Assembly: GCA_037176705.1 (NCBI GenBank)
Contig: CM073886.1
Span: 8,576,001-8,640,000, forward strand
Origin: Molossus alvarezi
Taxonomy: Eukaryota; Chordata; Mammalia; Chiroptera; Molossidae
Direction: 5' to 3'
DNA: 64,000 bases
The position numbers and the translations under genes were made by a program. The notes below the pieces were generated by a model. The model made no database searches and was not told the origin of the DNA. It saw only the letters and a list, made by a program, of their open reading frames with translations. Positions 18,996 to 29,665 of the stretch are shown here, piece by piece (within the stretch, counting starts at the first letter, position 1; the number at the start of each line of letters is the position of its first letter).

Positions 18996-21444
18996 CCGGT
19001 CCCCGGTGGGCAGCAGGGCTACCTGCCCACGGTGGCGAGGCCAGGCTTAGAGGGATCCCAAGGCAGGAGGGCAGAGGAGATGTGGTTGGGTGGTCAATTC
19101 ATTCTCAGGAGGACTCCAGACAGTAGAGTCTAGAATAGGCCTGGGGACAGGGCGGAAGTCTTCAGGGGGACCTTCCTTGCAGGCAGGTTACAGGGCAGCA
19201 GACAAGACAGAGCCGGAAGAGAAAGACAGACACTGGCCCAGCTGTGACAACACAGCAGAGAGGTAGACGGTGGCCACAGTGGCCACACAGGCCCTGGCGC
19301 CGACGGAGCCAGCTCGACAGTAGCAAGACTCCATCTAGTGGCCTGTGTCCAGGTGGGCCCCTCGCCTGGTCAGAGAGCTCGGGGACTGGGCAGGGCTGAG
19401 CCCGCAGAAGGCCGGGTCTGCGGCTGGCAGCAGCGGGGGCAGGCCGGAGATCAGAGCCAGTCAGCCCAGAAGGGCCATTAATCCTCTTTGTTAAACGTGG
19501 GAACCTCTGAAACCCTTGTACAGCAACAATTCTATTTAAATAGCCATTACAATCTAACACACTAAGCACCACGGCCTCGTTCGGAGCTGAGGGGGCCCCG
19601 GGGAAGGGCCGCGTGCCAGCTGCCGCAGAGCGGGGCTCCCTCCTGCAGAGAGGGCATGTGTGCCCAGGTCGTCAGGGACGGTGGGTGTGGACGCACCTCG
19701 GGGGGATGGAAGGTGAGAAGCTGAAATGCGGGAGGAAAATCTGGAAATAGGGCTGAGCATGGCTTGGTACACCCTCTCACACCCCACATGGTCTTCGAGC
19801 TTGTTCGAGATGCTTGGCGCGCACACAGGCAGACACGTACCAAAGCACTTGACCGGGGTGTGCTGCAGGCCAGGCGGCATTCCCAGCCCCTCTGACCAGG
19901 GCGAACGCCATGGTATTCATCCCAGGCGATAATGATGAAATTAAAAAAATAGAGATTTATCATTCTCCTAATTTGTTTTACAATTGCGAGTTCCCACTCT
20001 CCATGCCGATTTGTGCTTTGGGCAAGCCCTCTCTCTAACATCCTTTTGAACGCTCCACACTGTCTCACTCTAGGTCCAAATGGAAGCAGGACTTAGGAGC
20101 ACTGCGTCAGGTACAGCCCAGAATCCTGGAGTTTAGAGATGACTGTCAGTGGGTTTTGGAACCTACCCCTCCACCAGCACCTCACCGCCACCGGTGCATC
20201 GCAGGTGCCGGAGATGGGCTATCAGAGAGGAAGGGTCCCCCCGCATTCGGCAACTCAGAAAATAATGTGAGGGAGCCCTCAGAAGACCCCAGGGCATTCT
20301 CGGAGTGCACAAGGACAAGAAGCAGATGGTAGGGGAATTCCTAATCATGTTGCTGCAAACTCTCTCACTGATGACCTCAGAAACATTTGAAATTGTGTGG
20401 GAAGAACAAGGAAGGTGTTAGAGACACTTGCTGCCTCATCATCTCGTGGGGCTGGTGAGTCTGGGGCAGCCGGTCTATTCTGAAGAAATGCACAAACTAG
20501 ATAGAGATAAATGGCGAGGCTGCATGGCGCCCACCCAAGAACTCAAGGGTGAAATTGAGGAAGTGTCGGCCAAAATGTGGAACAGACCTTCACACACGGC
20601 TACTCCGCTGAGGGCTGGCGCAGAGCCAGCCGGAGCGCCCAGCCCAGCCCACTGGGCACCCAGGGCGGAGCGGGAGCTCAGCACGGGAGCAGGTATACCC
20701 AGGCGGTACCGCGTGACGAGACCGCATCCCTGACTTCTCGAGGACAATCCAGCCTGATCCGTTCCCTCCTTGAAGTGGGTTTTCCAAAGGAGAGTTGACC
20801 GAAGACACTTGAATGGAGAGAAACTAGTCTGGGGACTGACGGGAAAGCTTTAACAAAGCTTTGGGACCGGCTCATGGATGAAGAAAAACCTCTACACTTT
20901 TGTTTCTATAAAGAGAAACTTGCTGTTAGATGAGCTGTGAACAGCGGCACCCCGTTCATTGGTGGACTCCACGTGTGCCCACCTCCCCCTTCTGTTGGTC
21001 ACCCTCTCAGCGCCTATCACAAGCACCTCGCTACCCCACATCTGGACGTTTTAGCGATGCCCCCACCACTGGGCTCTCCAAAGCACCTATGAGGGGAGGC
21101 CCTCTGGCACTGGCTTTCATTTCAAAGCCTTTCTAGAATTTATCTGTTTGCCCCAATTTTTTCCTGTTGAAATTCATTTCTACTCTGTCTCATCTCCACA
21201 ATCAGACTCTCAGCCAACTGCCCAGTCACCCTGGCCAGGCCAGTCCTGAGCTGGGCTGGCTCCGGGCGCCCAGTCCGGTCCGGAGCGCTCGGTCCAGGAG
21301 GTTCTGGACCCCAGAAAGGTGAGGAGAACAGAGAAATGTGGCGCAAACCAAAGAAAATAATATCTCTGTTTGCAAAGAGAATCATCGGAAATGGTCCAAA
21401 TGGGAAGAACCCAAGTTCACTCCGCCATCAAGTCTTCATTTTAA
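18996..21444. other. Unassigned sequence
   Basis: No gene or clear transposon over 2.4 kb, apart from a CTCF-like motif at 19329-19343. The 19470-19560 and 19925-20000 stretches are AT-rich and look unique. The 168-codon minus frame at 19562-20068 has no domain. Confidence 0.35.
19329..19343 (-). promoter_or_regulatory. CTCF-like motif
   Basis: The reverse strand reads GGCCACTAGATGGAG, one base from the CTCF core CCASYAGRKGGCR. It points opposite to the motif at 17391. Motif evidence only. Confidence 0.4.
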
Positions 21445-21640
21445 TTACGTCTTACTGAACACCTGCTGTGGGCCCACACCCTCCGGGCACCAGGGAAACA
21501 GCCGTGAGTTTGCAAAAAGGACCTGACCTTATGTGTAGTCCAGTGAAGCCGAAACAAAGACGTCAACCGAGAAGTGTGTACAGTCACAGAATTAATCAAA
21601 TATAATAGGGCAACATGGTCACGAGTGGCGGCGGGCTATT
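21445..21640 (-). mobile_element. L2 LINE fragment
   Basis: Reversed L2 3' end: TTACTGAACACCTGCTGTGGGCCCACACC near 21451, GGCACCAGGGAAACAGCCGTGAG near 21486, and AAGGACCTGACCTTATG near 21517. The following AT-rich part resembles reversed L2 interior. Confidence 0.65.
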
Positions 21641-21669
21641 TTAGGTTGGGGGATTAAAGTAGGTTTCCA

Positions 21670-21917
21670 GCCCTGGCCAGTTTGGCTGAGTGGTTAGAGT
21701 GTCGGCCTGCGGTCCAGAGAGACCCGGGTTCGGTTCCCGCTAAGGGCACGTACCTCGGTTGCAGTTTGTCCCTGGCCCAGGTTGGTCGAGCGGGTGGCAG
21801 CCACTCGATGTGTCCCTTTCACGTCGATGTTTCTCTCTCTCTCTCTTTCTCTCCCTCCTCCCACTCTATCTGAACAAAAAATGGAAAGGTGTCCTCGGGT
21901 GAGGATAAAAAAAAAGC
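21670..21917 (+). mobile_element. Ves-type tRNA-derived SINE (type B), intact
   Basis: Complete copy: GCCCTGGCCAGTTTGGCTGAG, B box GGTTCGGTTCC, acceptor partner AAGGGCA, GTACCTCGGTTGCAG, the CT-rich block, then AACAAAAAATGGAAAGG, GTCCTCGGGTGAGGA and an A9 run. A perfect 9-bp duplication AGGTTTCCA flanks it at 21661-21669 and 21918-21926. Confidence 0.97.
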
Positions 21918-21926
21918 AGGTTTCCA

Positions 21927-23641
21927 TAGGAGACATCCTTCATGAAGAATCAAAATGCCAAGTTAAGTGTAGCCAGGAGAGGATTTATGAGCCTTAAGAT
22001 GTAGAAAATATTTTAAAACAAGTGTCTAAGAAGGTATCGTGCAGTTCGGTGCTCCGGGGACTTTGTGGACATGGCACGGCTCAGACAGGCCCAGAGGGGA
22101 GCACAGCCCTGCTCCCCGCTCCCCGCGGCCACTGCTACCCTGAGAAGTGTGCTCGTGCCGCCTTTTTGTGGAAATGGGGCCACACGGGCTCGAGGCCCGA
22201 GGACACACACTGCGTCATAATTTTCTTCTTTATGGGAAATCAGTGGTAGAAGCAATTATTATTATTACCTCTTGTTCCTAAGTAAGCTATAGTAACATCT
22301 CTGCTTCCCCTCCAAAATATAGGCTGCATGTCTGACAAAGGGAAGAAAACGGAATCATCGCTCCATTGTCTGTTAAAGGTTACTTTTTGTTTAAACCAGA
22401 CGTGCCAGACTGGTCCATAAAAGAATAGTTAGCAACAGGCCCTGGGTGTCCCAAATAAATACAGAAAGATGTGATTGGATGCCAGCATCGCCCTACAATT
22501 TCTGCCCTGCGGGGGTAAAGACAGTGATCAAAATACGTGTGTTGGGTCTTTTGATCAGCTGGTCATTGTGGTCAGACAGGCTCAGCTGGGGTAGAAGGTC
22601 TCTATTTACTCAATAAATAAGGGAACCTGGGGCTGGTCACACAGTTGAAGAACCGTTTTCGGGCAGGAGCAGTGGGCGGAATGACTCGGCACTGCATTTG
22701 TTCCGGAACAGGCAGAATGAAACCCTTGACCAGTCTTTGTCTCGTAAAATCCTGCAATTTCCATGGCACCATAGACCCAGAGTCCACCTCCGGTCTGTAC
22801 AGACGATGCAGGGATCACACCTTGACTGTGGAAGGTAAGGCCGCGGCAGGCTCAGTGACAACTTCGCCAACAAGCCGGGCAGAGCGAGATGGATTTTTCT
22901 TCAAAGTTCTCCCATCATCCTTAACATCTCACCGGGCGAAACCTTACAAACAGAATGTCATTAAAACTGCATCTTCTTTGACTCGATTCAGAGAAGTCTT
23001 CTCCCAGGCAACCTGTAGTTGTGGCGCGTTGAGCGAGACCCTCTGTGCCCGGAGCTGCCATTGGAAGTGCAGAGAGAACTTGAGGTGTCAGGCAGCGGCA
23101 GGCACCCCAAACATCAATTTTAGTCATCGTTGGCTGCTCTCTATCAACCTATAAACACCCCTTCACTTAACATTGCTCTGTCTCCTGTCTCACAGAATAT
23201 TATATTTAACTAATTTAAGAGGATTGGTGAAGAGAGTTTTCACACTTCCCAGGAAAACATAATGAAATAATTGTACCTCCACCTGCCAAAGGCATGCAGG
23301 TATGTTATAAGCAGCTTTCGAGGCTTTGCAACCAAAGCTCTTTCCTGTGTCTTCTGGTGGAAGTTCCTATCTGAATCCCACGTGGATGTACTTTGTGTTC
23401 ACACCCTGTGCTCACACCTGTGCTGCAGAATGTTGGGTTACTTCGGGGGGGGGGGGAGGGCTGTTGGCATCACTCCTGGCCACAGACACTGAGTTACAGA
23501 CCTCAGATGGGGTCCGAGGCATGGCAGGCTGGGACGTGAGTCGGTGGGAAGGAATGGAACTGAGATTAGGAAAAGTAACCCATAAATCTGTTCTTAACAT
23601 AGCCGTGGCTGGTGGATAAGGTTCATGTTAGCATCCTAGTC
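21927..23641. other. Unassigned sequence
   Basis: No gene is established. The 22250-22500 part is AT-rich and unique-looking. A 158-codon frame from ATG at 22681 to 23154 is discussed as a finding. A G10-type run lies at 23446-23457. Confidence 0.35.
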
Positions 23642-24020
23642 CAGTGTATCAGTCAGCTACTGAGTCAATAATGCTGTGTAACAAAAAAAACAGTGTCTCA
23701 CAAGCATTTATTCTCAATCCTACAGGTTCTGCAGACCACTTGTCCCAAATGACTGTCAGGATGCAGATTGGTTGGCCTCAGTTCCAGTCTACAGGTTGGG
23801 TTCAGGTCCACTGCATGTTCTCAGGCCCGGGCTGGAAGGCAGTGGCCACTCAGTGCCTCTTCTTCCCAGGGCACCGTGGGAGCTCCAGAGCCACAGCATG
23901 AAGCACAGCCTCTGCTTACAGCACGCCTGCCAATACCCCTCTGGCCAAAGAAGCCATGTGGCCCAGCCTCACATCGGAGGGCTAGGAAGTATGTATTCTC
24001 TCAGTGGGAAGAATAAGGTA
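23642..24020. mobile_element. Ancient interspersed repeat, class unresolved
   Basis: The left end GTGTATCAGTCAGCTACTG, with AATGCTGTGTAACAAAAAA and a CATTTATTCTCAATCC stretch, matches a very common mammalian repeat beginning 'TGTATTAGTCAGCT...'. Later phrases (TGGCCAAAGAAGCCATGTGGCC near 23942) also fit. I cannot decide between LTR and DNA transposon. Confidence 0.5.
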
Positions 24021-24487
24021 AATATTTGGTGAACAATCCCCTGATCTTTCGCAGGCACAGATCCAGTTGGTAGGACGACCAGGGGTACGTACGGGCATGA
24101 AGACTGCGCAAAGCCAGCCTGTGCCCCGGGGAGAGAGCCACGTATCAGTGAAATAGAGGCCGTGGTCCCAGCCCGTCCGGGCGGGGCTCAGTATGACTTG
24201 GAAGCAGGACAGTTAGGAAAATGAAAAGGAGCAAGACTGTCAGGCCCACCGCAGCCACACGGTACAGCCGTGCTGGGCGAGCTGGGCTTGAGGCCCTCCC
24301 CGCCTCGCAGCGCCCCGAGAACAGGCTGGAGGCCTGCGGAGCCTGCTGCACCCGCTCGCTGGTGGCGGAGGAGATGGAGACGGGGCTCACCCTGCACCCA
24401 CGGCAGCCTCGCAGGGCCTACGTGAGACGCAGCAAGGCGTTAAGATGGACTATTTCTTCCCTGGGTGTCCAAGGCCATTTGAAAAGC
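24021..24487. other. Unassigned sequence with a hydrophobic minus-strand frame
   Basis: No transposon recognised. The minus-strand frame 24145-24390 encodes a run of about 20 hydrophobic residues (VGLTVLLLFIFLTVLL) near its C-terminal end, with an Arg-rich stretch before it. It has no ATG in the open part, only GTG, so as it stands it is not a convincing gene. See findings. Confidence 0.3.
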
Positions 24488-24590
24488 TAAAAGTTGTATA
24501 TATTTAAGGGGTGCAACATGGTGATTTGTCGCAGGGAGAAAAGATTACTACAGTCAAACTAATTCACATGTTGCCTTGAATCACGTTCAG
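24488..24590 (-). mobile_element. L1M 3' UTR fragment
   Basis: The plus strand reads GTTGTATATATTTAAGGGGTGCAAC, GGTGATTTGTC and GATTACTACAGTCAAACTAATTCACA. This is the reverse of the L1MA/L1MB terminal 3' UTR. Confidence 0.75.
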
Positions 24591-27304
24591 AACAAACAAA
24601 TCTCAGGGAGCCGAAGGGGGCATGAGCAGGCCGAGAAGGGGCCAGGCCCCACTCGAACCTGGGCATGAAGCCTGAGAAGCTCCTTGTCAAAGAACGGCAG
24701 CCTGACCTACGCGACCATCTGTGAGGGGACAGTGAAGGCGGTCACAGGGGCTGTCCCCTCCCCCGCCCTCCACCGCGCTCCCCTGCACCAGGCGTGATGT
24801 GGCCGCGGTGGTGCTTCTGCTGGGCAGCCAGAAATCAGGGTTAGAGGCGCAAAGCCATGAGAGCAAGAGGAGCTGATGCTCCCTGTGCCGACTATGCTGA
24901 GCTCTGAGCGCACCCATCACCCCCCAGTAGACCCAGCACACCCTAGGACAGCAGAGCTCAGAGGGTCAGCGATTTCCTTTTCCAGGGTTTCCCCATGAGG
25001 GAGAGTGAGATGGGACTGGAATCCAGGCGGGCCAGGCCAGAGGACCCGCTTCCAACCATCCCCCCGGCCCCCAGGATGAACGGTGGGTGCCCCAGGGGAG
25101 AAGGCGGCCCAGGATTTGGAAGGAATTCCTACATCCCAGGTCTGTGCCACATACAAAGTGCCTAGACACAAGCACACACCCACTAACTGTGCCGGGGGTT
25201 GTAGTCTCTTGTTTGGGAGCTCCATGTCCATGCTCACTTTTCAAACCTCTTTATACAGTCCTTGTTAAAGGATCTTCTGGGAAAGATGAAAAAACAGACT
25301 ATCACAGCATTCCCCCTCGATACGAATGAAATAAACAATAGTAAAGGTGACCCAGAAAATAATAGGTAATAATAATGATGATGACAATAAGACGAAGGGA
25401 AGGAGAATTACATGATGCTGTACTCTGTAAAATGCTTTGCCAAGAGAAGAAAACAGGACTTCGGAAATGGCAGCAGGACCCCTAACCTCTCCTCTGCACC
25501 CTACGCCACAGGCGCGGTCCTGGCGCGTGAGCGGAATCCCACGTATTCTTCGGCATCTTCAGATCAACCAGTGAGCGGACAGAGGTGAGGGCCCTTCTCC
25601 TCCTCTGGCTGAGGGGCAGTCACCTGGGCAGCCTGGCAGGCTTGCTGCGGGGGTGTGGCTGAAACGGGAGAGCAAACAACAGGTGCAGGCACTTTTGATG
25701 GGGACGAAGGCTCGTGTCATCCATTGAACAGGAGAACAACTAGAATGCAGAGGTGTCCCTCAGGACACCTCCCATGCAGTGGGTCGACCCTGGCACAGGG
25801 CAACAAAAGTCTCTGGGAAGAGAACGGAGTCTGTTGCTCTGGAACTGAGTTTGCCCCACCTGCCCTCCACCTGCCAGCTCACCTGGCCAAGCCTTAAACT
25901 GGGGCTTGCATGGCAAACACAAACGTCAGCCCTCAGACTGTGGGTTGCAAGGCAAACCAACGGGTCTGGGAAGAGGAAAAGGGGATATTCAGCCACACTC
26001 TCTCAGAGCAGGTGCAGACTCACTACGGGGTGGGGAGAGACAGGAAGAAAGGGAAATGGAAACCGGGAACAAGGACCCCTTTCTGGAGGAAAATGCCACA
26101 GGGAACAGGAAGGAATACTGTGCAAGTGCTTCAGAGCGCAGAACCTTAGGACATGACGTCACCAAAACAGGAGTTCAAACGCAAAGGATTTTCTCACAGA
26201 ATGGGGGGTACGGGAAGGATGACAGAGCTGAGAAGACAACTGAGACCAAGTAATATTCATATAGAATTAGTCATTTAAAAACATCAAAAAATGAAATAGG
26301 TGGAGCTAAAAACTGATTTACTAACATAGAAGAAAGTCTTGACACGATTACCATTGAAATGGAGAGAGAAGACCAGGAGATGAAAGCACTGGACAGGTGG
26401 GCGGCAAGCAGGGAGGGAAGGTAAGCCGACATTAGGAAGGTGACGTGCCTGCAGCTGAGAATGCCAGAAGCACAGAAGGAAAAACTGCAGATGTACTGGA
26501 AGAAAATTTTCTTGAGCGCAGAGGAGAAGCTGAACCTGGAGAGCTTGTCCGCCTCTGGGAAGAACGGTATGGAGCACACACCCAGGACACCCCTTCCCAC
26601 CTTACTGAGCCTCCACAGCCCGAGCAGGGAAACAAAGTCATGCACACAAGGAGACATCCAGGTGGCTTCAGGCTGACCCATCAAAGCACTGATGTCAGGC
26701 AGAAAATGGAGCCATGATCACAGAGGACTGAGAAGGAGCTATAATTCTAGAACATTCCTCCACGTCCCTCAGCATATTGCCAACAGGGCAAACACGACTT
26801 AGGGTGACATAAAACAGAAATAATAGCTCATCTAGAATCACGATGTAATGATAACATTCTTGCCAGTTTAGATGAAGCAAAGAGCTTGGCACTGAAGGAC
26901 TTCAGTAAGCAACCTTGTGAGCACAGAGTCTGTTTAATTATAGATTCCAGACAGTAGCCTGGTCCGAGGACTCCAGAATGAAGTATGAATTAGTGAGTGG
27001 TGATGAAATAAAAGCAAAGATACAATGAACAGAAATCACAGGGTCGGGGACACTGTGCAGCATATTCTCGTGTTCATGTTTGTCATCTTTAATAGCGGGA
27101 GTCACTCAATACTGCTCAAAATGGAAATAGAAAGTTAGAAGAAAACAATGATTCCTACTCTGTCAATATTTTTATTCTTAAAGTTAGAGAACTCTTATAA
27201 GGAAGAGCAGTTACAGTGAAGAGTTGCATTTTAACAAATCCTTCAGTTTTACTTAAATTGCTTCTTCTCCTGTTAAATACAGGGAAACTAAATAACTTTC
27301 ATTT
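24591..27304. other. Unassigned sequence
   Basis: No gene is established over 2.7 kb. Around 25340-25390 the sequence is AT-rich with ATAATAATGATG-type units. From 25779 to 26717 several frames of 80-137 codons lie on both strands, with Lys/Glu-rich plus-strand products reminiscent of decayed retroelement ORFs, but no family was recognised. Confidence 0.3.
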
Positions 27305-27319
27305 AAATACCACAGATAG

Positions 27320-27595
27320 GCCCTGGCCGGTTTGGCTCAGCGGTTAGAGCATCGGCCTGCGGTCCTGAGAGACCCGGGTTCGGTTCCCGCTAAGGGCACG
27401 TACCTCGGTTGCAGTTTGTCCCCGGCCCTGGTCGGTTGTGCGGGTGGCAGCCACTCGATGTGTCCCTTTCACATCGATGTTTCTCTCTCTCTCTCTATGT
27501 TCCTCTCTCTCCCCCCGACTCTACCTGAACAAAAAATGGAAAAATGTCCTCGGGTGAGGATAAAAAAATAAATAAATAAATAAATAAAATAAAAT
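27320..27595 (+). mobile_element. Ves-type tRNA-derived SINE (type B), intact
   Basis: Starts GCCCTGGCCGG. A box TGGCTCAGCGG is at 27333-27343 and B box GGTTCGGTTCC at 27377-27387, with acceptor partner AAGGGCA. The unique tail follows (AACAAAAAATGGAAAAATG, GTCCTCGGGTGAGGA) and then a long AAAT/AAAAT repeat tail. A perfect 15-bp duplication AAATACCACAGATAG lies at 27305-27319 and 27596-27610. It is the best preserved SINE in the window. Confidence 0.98.
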
Positions 27596-27610
27596 AAATA
27601 CCACAGATAG

Positions 27611-28014
27611 TACAATTCTATTTTTAACAGTATCTCTTTCTTTATGTCTGTCTGGAATGACATGCATTTCATGTTGACAATGGTTGTTTTTAGGTATAAA
27701 GGTTCAGAGTGATTTCTTTTAATTCCCTCTTCCTACTTTGGCACCGTTTGATTCGTTATGATGAACAGGGATAGTTTTAAAACCGGAGTCATTACGTTAA
27801 AAACTAAGCGCCCAAAGCCACACTGCCATGTAACGATGCCTCTCCTGGAGAGCAGCAAGACCGGAAGCAGAGCCGCTGCCTGACGCCACGCCCCGGAAGC
27901 TGCCTCTGCTCAGATGTGCTGTGCATCAGAGGGTGCTGGGCGAAGAGCCTGGCCAGGGTCACAGAAAAGGAAAGCCCCTCATAACAAAATGGAACTGAGT
28001 TAAAAACAGGAAGT
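27611..28014. other. Unassigned sequence
   Basis: Nothing recognised. AT-rich on the left, GC-richer after 27830. Confidence 0.35.
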
Positions 28015-28230
28015 AGTTAAACGATGTTGAATATTTCTTTGAGCTAGACACTATGCTAGGAACTGTACACTGATTTTCTCATGTAGGTAAGAGCACAACC
28101 CTGTTAAATAGATACTGTCATTGCTCATAACATTATGCACAAGGGACGGTGGCTCAGGGAAGGTGGCAGGGCTGATTTTTTTACTCTAAACCTGAGGTCT
28201 TGACCACTGTGAACTACACTCTCTACATGA
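28015..28230 (-). mobile_element. MIR SINE
   Basis: Reversed MIR: GAGCTAGACACTATGCTAGGAACTG near 28041, ATTTTCTCATGTAGGTAAG near 28073, CCTGTTAAATAGATACTGTCATTGC near 28100, then GGTGGCTCAGGGAAGGTGGCAGGGC near 28149. Nearly full length but diverged. Confidence 0.75.
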
Positions 28231-28599
28231 AGGCACAGGGTCCAGACTCAGTGGGCTTGAGCTGCCTGAGCTTCCTGAAGGCTGTTAGCCTCACGCAAAT
28301 GGTGTCGGGAACGACTCACCTCACCCTGTGGCAAAGCTGTGTCTGCTCGTGAAAGCATTTCCCAAGTGATTCCAGGTGCTGCCTTCGACGGCCAGCCCAT
28401 GGCCGCCCCTCCACGCCCTTAGAAGGCGTGGTATCTTGGAAAAAGTACCATGCACCCCGCTTGATCACTAGGTCCTGCCCAGGGGTTCTCATTGTCGGGA
28501 GACCACGCTTTGGATTCTGAGGTGCTCTGGTCCGGAAGCCTGGGGCTGGCTCTGCCCATCCCCACCAGCTGCTATGCTAAGCCTCCACGGGCAAGAAGT
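28231..28599. other. Unassigned sequence
   Basis: No gene or transposon recognised. Confidence 0.35.
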
Positions 28600-29665
28600 C
28601 ATCAGTCATACCAGGAACATGTCTGTCCTTCCCTATTAGCAGCATCCGCACCACAGTGGCGCATTTGAGACAACAGAAGGACCTCCTTGGACACGTCATC
28701 ACCACCATATCCAGTGTCCATGGTTCTGGACGAAGGTGTAACGACATGAGACCACCGCTACAGTGCCGTACAGAGTAGTTTCCCTGCCCTGACAACCCCA
28801 TGCTTGTCTGTTCATGCCCCTCCCCCTCGGTTCCTGGCAACCACTCATCTTTTACTGTTTCCAAAGTTTTGCCTTTTCCACAATGTCAGATAGTTGGACT
28901 CAACAGTATGTAGTCTTTTCAGCTAGACTTGACTTCATTCATTTCATCATATGCATTTAAGGTCCTCTGTGTCTTTTTATGGCCTGACACTTTATTTCTT
29001 TTAGCACTTAATAGTATTCCGCTGTCTGGATGGACCCCTGTTTACGTAGCCATCACCCACTGAAGGACATCTTGATCTGTTCTAAGTTTTGCTGCTACAA
29101 ACATCTATGTGCAAGATTTTGTGGGGACATAAATTCCAAGGAGTATTTGGGTAGAGACCAAGGCGTGTGATTGCTGGCTCTTATGGCCAGACTATGTTTA
29201 GTTCTGTAAGAAGCTGCCAACCTGTCTTCCAAGGTGGCTGCACCACTTTGCCTTCCCACCAGCTCTGAGAGAGTGCCTGCTGCTGCCGGCTCCCCCCGCA
29301 CTGCTGGTGTCGGGGTTCGGGGCTTCACCCATTCAACTGTGTGGTGGTACTTCTTGGAGTTTCATTTGCATTTCTCTGATTACATGTGATATGTAGCATC
29401 TTTTCATATATGTATTTGCCATCTGTATATCTCCTTTGGTGAGGTGTCTCTTACTCCGGCCTAATTTTTAATCAGGTTGCTTGTTTTCTTAGTGTTGAGT
29501 TGTAAGAGTTCTTTGCATATGTTGAATAACAATCCATTATCAGATCTCTTTTGTAAATACTTTCTCTAAGTCTTTGGCTTCTCTTTTTATTCTCTTGACA
29601 GTATCTTTCACAGAGCAAAAATTAAGTCTGGTTTATCAATTGTTTCCAGAATGTTCTCCCTAACT
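28600..29665 (-). mobile_element. L1M-type LINE 3' kilobase, antisense
   Basis: A long, ordered match to the reverse of an old L1 3' region: GTACAGAGTAGTTTCCCTGCCC near 28769, CCTGGCAACCACTCATCTTTTACTG near 28835, CATATGCATTTAAGGTCCTC near 28948, AAGCTGCCAACCTGTCTTCCAAGGTGGCTG near 29210, TTGCATTTCTCTGATTACATG near 29366 and CAATCCATTATCAGATCTC near 29530. It covers the ORF2 C-terminal part and 3' UTR. The frames are broken by stops and no protein is left. Confidence 0.9.

Noticed and set aside
19562..20068. A 168-codon minus frame
   Set aside because: No domain, overlaps another open register, ordinary for this GC content.
27333..27387. A tRNA gene from the A and B boxes in the SINEs
   Set aside because: The boxes belong to SINE heads followed by the SINE body and A-rich tail with target duplications; not independent tRNA genes.
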